From Pseudomonadota bacterium (GTDB lineage Bacteria; Pseudomonadota; Gammaproteobacteria; Competibacterales; Competibacteraceae), in the NCBI GenBank assembly GCA_022709365.1, contig JAKLIY010000032.1, forward strand, positions 1-48,517: DNA of 48,517 nt. The letters are read 5' to 3'. Positions 46,394-48,517 of this stretch are shown here, in pieces. Positions within the stretch are counted from its first letter, which is position 1, and every line of letters begins with the position of its first letter. Below the pieces are notes generated by a model. That model was not told the DNA's origin, searched no databases, and was given only the letters and a program-made list of their open reading frames with translations. A program made the position numbers and the translations under genes.

Positions 46394-48163
46394 ATGGCTC
46401 ACATCATTGCCGTCACTTCCTGCCCAACCGGCATTGCCCATACCATTATGGCCGCGGAAGGACTCGAACAAGCCGCCCAAGCACTCGGTCATACGATCCA
46501 TGTGGAAACCCAAGGCTCGGTGGGCGTCCGCAACGCCCTGTCCGAAGCCGACATCGCTGCTGCCGATGTGGTGATCATCGCCGCCGATACCCGGGTGGAT
46601 ACCGCCCGATTTGCCGACAAGCCGCTTTATGAAACGGCGACCGAGCCAGCGATCCGTAACGGTGCGGAAGTGATTAAGGCTGCACTGGCCAGCCTGTCCG
46701 CGTCATTGCCCCCCGCGCCCGCGGCGCTACCCGCCGTTACCAATCTGAAGATCGTCGGTATTACCTCCTGCCCAACTGGCATCGCCCATACCTTCATGGC
46801 CGCCGAAGGGCTGGAACAGGGCGCGAAAAGTCAGGGCCATGCGATCAAGGTAGAAACCCAAGGGTCAGTCGGGGCGAAAAACACCCTGACGGCGGAGGAC
46901 ATCGCCGCCGCTGATCTGGTGATCATCGCCGCTGACACCCAGGTGGACAAAACCCGTTTCGCCGGCAAGCGCCTCCATGAAGCCAGCACCAAGGCAGCGA
47001 TTCACGACGGTGCGGCGCTGGTGCGCACCGCGATTGAACAAGCCAAAGTGCTGGGCGTTGAGGTCGGCGGCGCCAATAACGATCAGGTCCAACAGGCCAA
47101 GACTCAGCAGGCCGCCGCCCGCACCGGTTTCTACAAGCATCTGATGACCGGCGTGTCCTACATGATCCCGTTTGTGGTCGCGGGCGGTCTGTTGATCGCC
47201 ATCAGCTTCGCCATTGGCGGCATCAACGTCTTCGCGGACGCCAACGCCGGAACCTTGGGCTGGACGCTTTTCCAAATCGGCGCGAAGGCCGGCTTTACCT
47301 TGATGGTGCCGATCCTGGCCGGCTTCATCGCCTATTCCATCGCCGACCGACCGGGCATCGCACCGGGCATGATCGGCGGCATGATCGCCAGTACGATTGG
47401 CTCCGGCTTCCTCGGCGGCATCGCCGCGGGCTTCCTGGCCGGCTACGCCGTGAAGTGGATGAGCGACTACATCCGGCTGCCGCGCACCCTGGACGGCCTC
47501 AAGCCGGTGTTGATTCTGCCGCTGCTCGGCACGTTGGTGGTCGGCCTGCTGATGTACTTCGTGGTAGGCAAACCCGTCGCTGTCGCCCTTGCTGAGATTA
47601 CCGCCTGGCTCAAGGGGATGCAGGGCAGCAGCGCCGTTTTCCTCGGTCTGCTGTTAGGCGCAATGATGGCTTTCGACATGGGCGGGCCGGTGAACAAGTC
47701 GGCCTATGCCTTCGCCACCGGGTTGATCGTCAGCGAGGTTTACGCGCCGATGGCCGCCGTGATGGCTGCCGGCATGGTGCCGCCGCTCGGTTTAGCGCTG
47801 GCGACCGTGCTGTTCAAAAATCGCTTCTCGCTGGACGAGCGGGAGGCCGGCGGCGCGACGGCGGTACTCGGCATTTCCTTCATCACCGAGGGCGCGATTC
47901 CCTACGCCGCCAAGGACCCGCTGCGCGTCATTCCGGCGTTGATGATTGGCGCGGCGGTGACTGGGGCGCTGTCGATGGTGTTTGGCTGTGAATTGCGGGT
48001 GCCGCACGGCGGGGTGTTTGTGTTGCCGATTCCCAATGCTGTAACAAATCTCGGCCCCTATCTGATCGCGATTGTCGTCGGTACGCTGATCACCACCGGC
48101 GCGCTGTTCTTCCTCAAACGGCCCCTGGAAACGCCGGCTACGCTCAAACCGGCCCGCGCCTGA
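46394..48163 (+). CDS. fruA: Fructose PTS permease EIIB-EIIB-EIIC
   Basis: The permease phosphorylates fructose on uptake to fructose 1-phosphate. Two tandem EIIB domains each keep the phosphorylated cysteine: C10 in [18 protein letters not shown] and C126 in [18 protein letters not shown]. In E. coli FruA the first EIIB-like domain has no such cysteine. The EIIC part begins near residue 250 ([16 protein letters not shown]) and has about ten membrane segments, including [17 protein letters not shown]. 589 residues. An AGAGGAGAA site precedes the ATG. Substrate is taken from neighbours fruB and fruK. Confidence 0.94.
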   Translation: MAHIIAVTSCPTGIAHTIMAAEGLEQAAQALGHTIHVETQGSVGVRNALSEADIAAADVVIIAADTRVDTARFADKPLYETATEPAIRNGAEVIKAALASLSASLPPAPAALPAVTNLKIVGITSCPTGIAHTFMAAEGLEQGAKSQGHAIKVETQGSVGAKNTLTAEDIAAADLVIIAADTQVDKTRFAGKRLHEASTKAAIHDGAALVRTAIEQAKVLGVEVGGANNDQVQQAKTQQAAARTGFYKHLMTGVSYMIPFVVAGGLLIAISFAIGGINVFADANAGTLGWTLFQIGAKAGFTLMVPILAGFIAYSIADRPGIAPGMIGGMIASTIGSGFLGGIAAGFLAGYAVKWMSDYIRLPRTLDGLKPVLILPLLGTLVVGLLMYFVVGKPVAVALAEITAWLKGMQGSSAVFLGLLLGAMMAFDMGGPVNKSAYAFATGLIVSEVYAPMAAVMAAGMVPPLGLALATVLFKNRFSLDEREAGGATAVLGISFITEGAIPYAAKDPLRVIPALMIGAAVTGALSMVFGCELRVPHGGVFVLPIPNAVTNLGPYLIAIVVGTLITTGALFFLKRPLETPATLKPARA

Positions 48164-48183
48164 TCACTGATGCTGTGGTGGAA

Positions 48184-48246
48184 CCGTGGGAGTGCGCTCC
48201 CACGGCCTCCCGCGAATGGTCGTAGACGCCGTTCGCGGGTTTTTTT
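48184..48246 (+). terminator. Double hairpin terminator of fruBKA
   Basis: First a perfect nine-pair hairpin (48184-48192 with 48197-48205, loop TGCG), then CCCGCGAA (48209-48216) with TTCGCGGG (48232-48239) followed by seven T. The second is a strong intrinsic terminator. Confidence 0.92.
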
Positions 48247-48328
48247 ATGTTGGCGCGCTTTAGAGCAGCGGAGCCAACTTCTGATGCGCTCGGCGGGCTG
48301 AACCCTGCCCAGATGAGTCGATTTCACA

Positions 48329-48367
48329 ACAACCCTCGAAGAACCATAATAATTCTTCAGGGGTTGT
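48329..48367. repeat. Imperfect hairpin in the downstream intergenic region
   Basis: ACAACCC (48329-48335) and GAAGAA (48338-48343) pair with TTCTTC (48353-48358) and GGGTTGT (48361-48367), with one mismatch and a nine-base loop. The rest of 48247-48517 is AT-richer and holds no gene I can name apart from a partial frame at the edge. Confidence 0.45.
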
Positions 48368-48418
48368 CATGAAGTTGAATACAGATATATATACAGGACT
48401 TTCGCTCAATCTTCTCGA

Positions 48419-48517
48419 TCAAGCGGGTTGATACACTGGAATACGCGGATTACGTAACTCATGACGTAAATACTCACTCCAGAGGTTGTTTTTAACTTGG
48501 TAGAGGGTTGTCTTCAT
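48419..48517 (-). CDS. Partial or very short ORF at the window edge
   Basis: An open frame on the minus strand from the edge (an ATG at 48517 is possible) to a TGA at 48421-48419. It has 32 codons in view; the product is basic with NNLWSEYLRHEL. It could be the end of a gene that starts outside the window. No family recognised. Confidence 0.2.
   Translation of the reverse strand: MKTTLYQVKNNLWSEYLRHELRNPRIPVYQPA

Noticed and set aside
48369..48431. 20-codon plus-strand ORF after the fru terminator
   Set aside because: No ribosome-binding site, no motif and too short to support.

Overview
The window looks like chromosomal DNA of a GC-rich gammaproteobacterium that respires oxygen. It carries a cytochrome bc1 complex, an aa3-type oxidase and a cbb3-type oxidase, plus a Nif3-type remnant, SspB, DolP, a DiaA/GmhA-type SIS protein, AceEF and a fructose PTS. 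The aa3 block follows the order known from Pseudomonas (coxB, ctaD, ctaG, coxC, DUF2909, surf1, a Sco-like gene, ctaA, ctaB). The SIS/dolP/sspB/petCBA block is also a known gammaproteobacterial neighbourhood, here without sspA. Genus is not decidable from the sequence alone; a Competibacter-like relative is only a guess.

Layout. 1-1970: remains of a chromosomal integron, with a truncated integrase reading right, a probable attI, and small cassette-type genes reading left with attC-type core sites. 2029-12784: the aa3 oxidase and haem A/copper assembly operon. It has a ferritin of the encapsulated-ferritin type between ctaD and ctaG, and an interruption between ctaG and coxC that holds a cupin, a VOC-fold protein and an exported CHAP amidase. 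The interruption ends in a scar where a second copy of the coxB promoter and start is fused to the 3' end of ctaG. 12990-23321: ccoNOQP, then ccoG, ccoH, a DNA methyltransferase-nuclease fusion wedged between ccoH and ccoI by overlapping stop/start codons, ccoI, ccoS and an unlisted 33-residue membrane protein. 23404-27372: birA, coaX, aqpZ (preceded by a decayed ORF), a SIS-domain gene and dolP.

27403-30500 (minus strand): sspB, then petA-petB-petC transcribed leftwards. 30501-31072: a broken nif3-type gene and a lone IS200/IS605-type end. 31073-37933: aceE, aceF, a darP lacking its C-terminal half, a Bcr/CflA-type transporter with a probable CTG start, and a flippase-like membrane protein. 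37934-38380: a remnant of an IS1595-type transposase. 38381-41595: larC and oligopeptidase A, convergent. 41705-48163: fruR divergent from fruB-fruK-fruA, with two identical LacI-type operators between them and a strong double terminator at the end.

How it works together: AceEF feeds acetyl-CoA to central metabolism. Electrons pass through bc1 to cytochrome c and then to aa3 or cbb3. CtaA/CtaB make haem A; CtaG, the Sco-like protein, CcoI and CcoG supply copper; the ferritin may handle iron. The fru operon imports and phosphorylates fructose under FruR control. The most unusual items are the methyltransferase-nuclease-PKD-like fusion inside the cco operon, the peptide-less EncFtn-type ferritin inside the cox operon, the chimeric duplication scar in the cox operon, and the decayed integron beside it.
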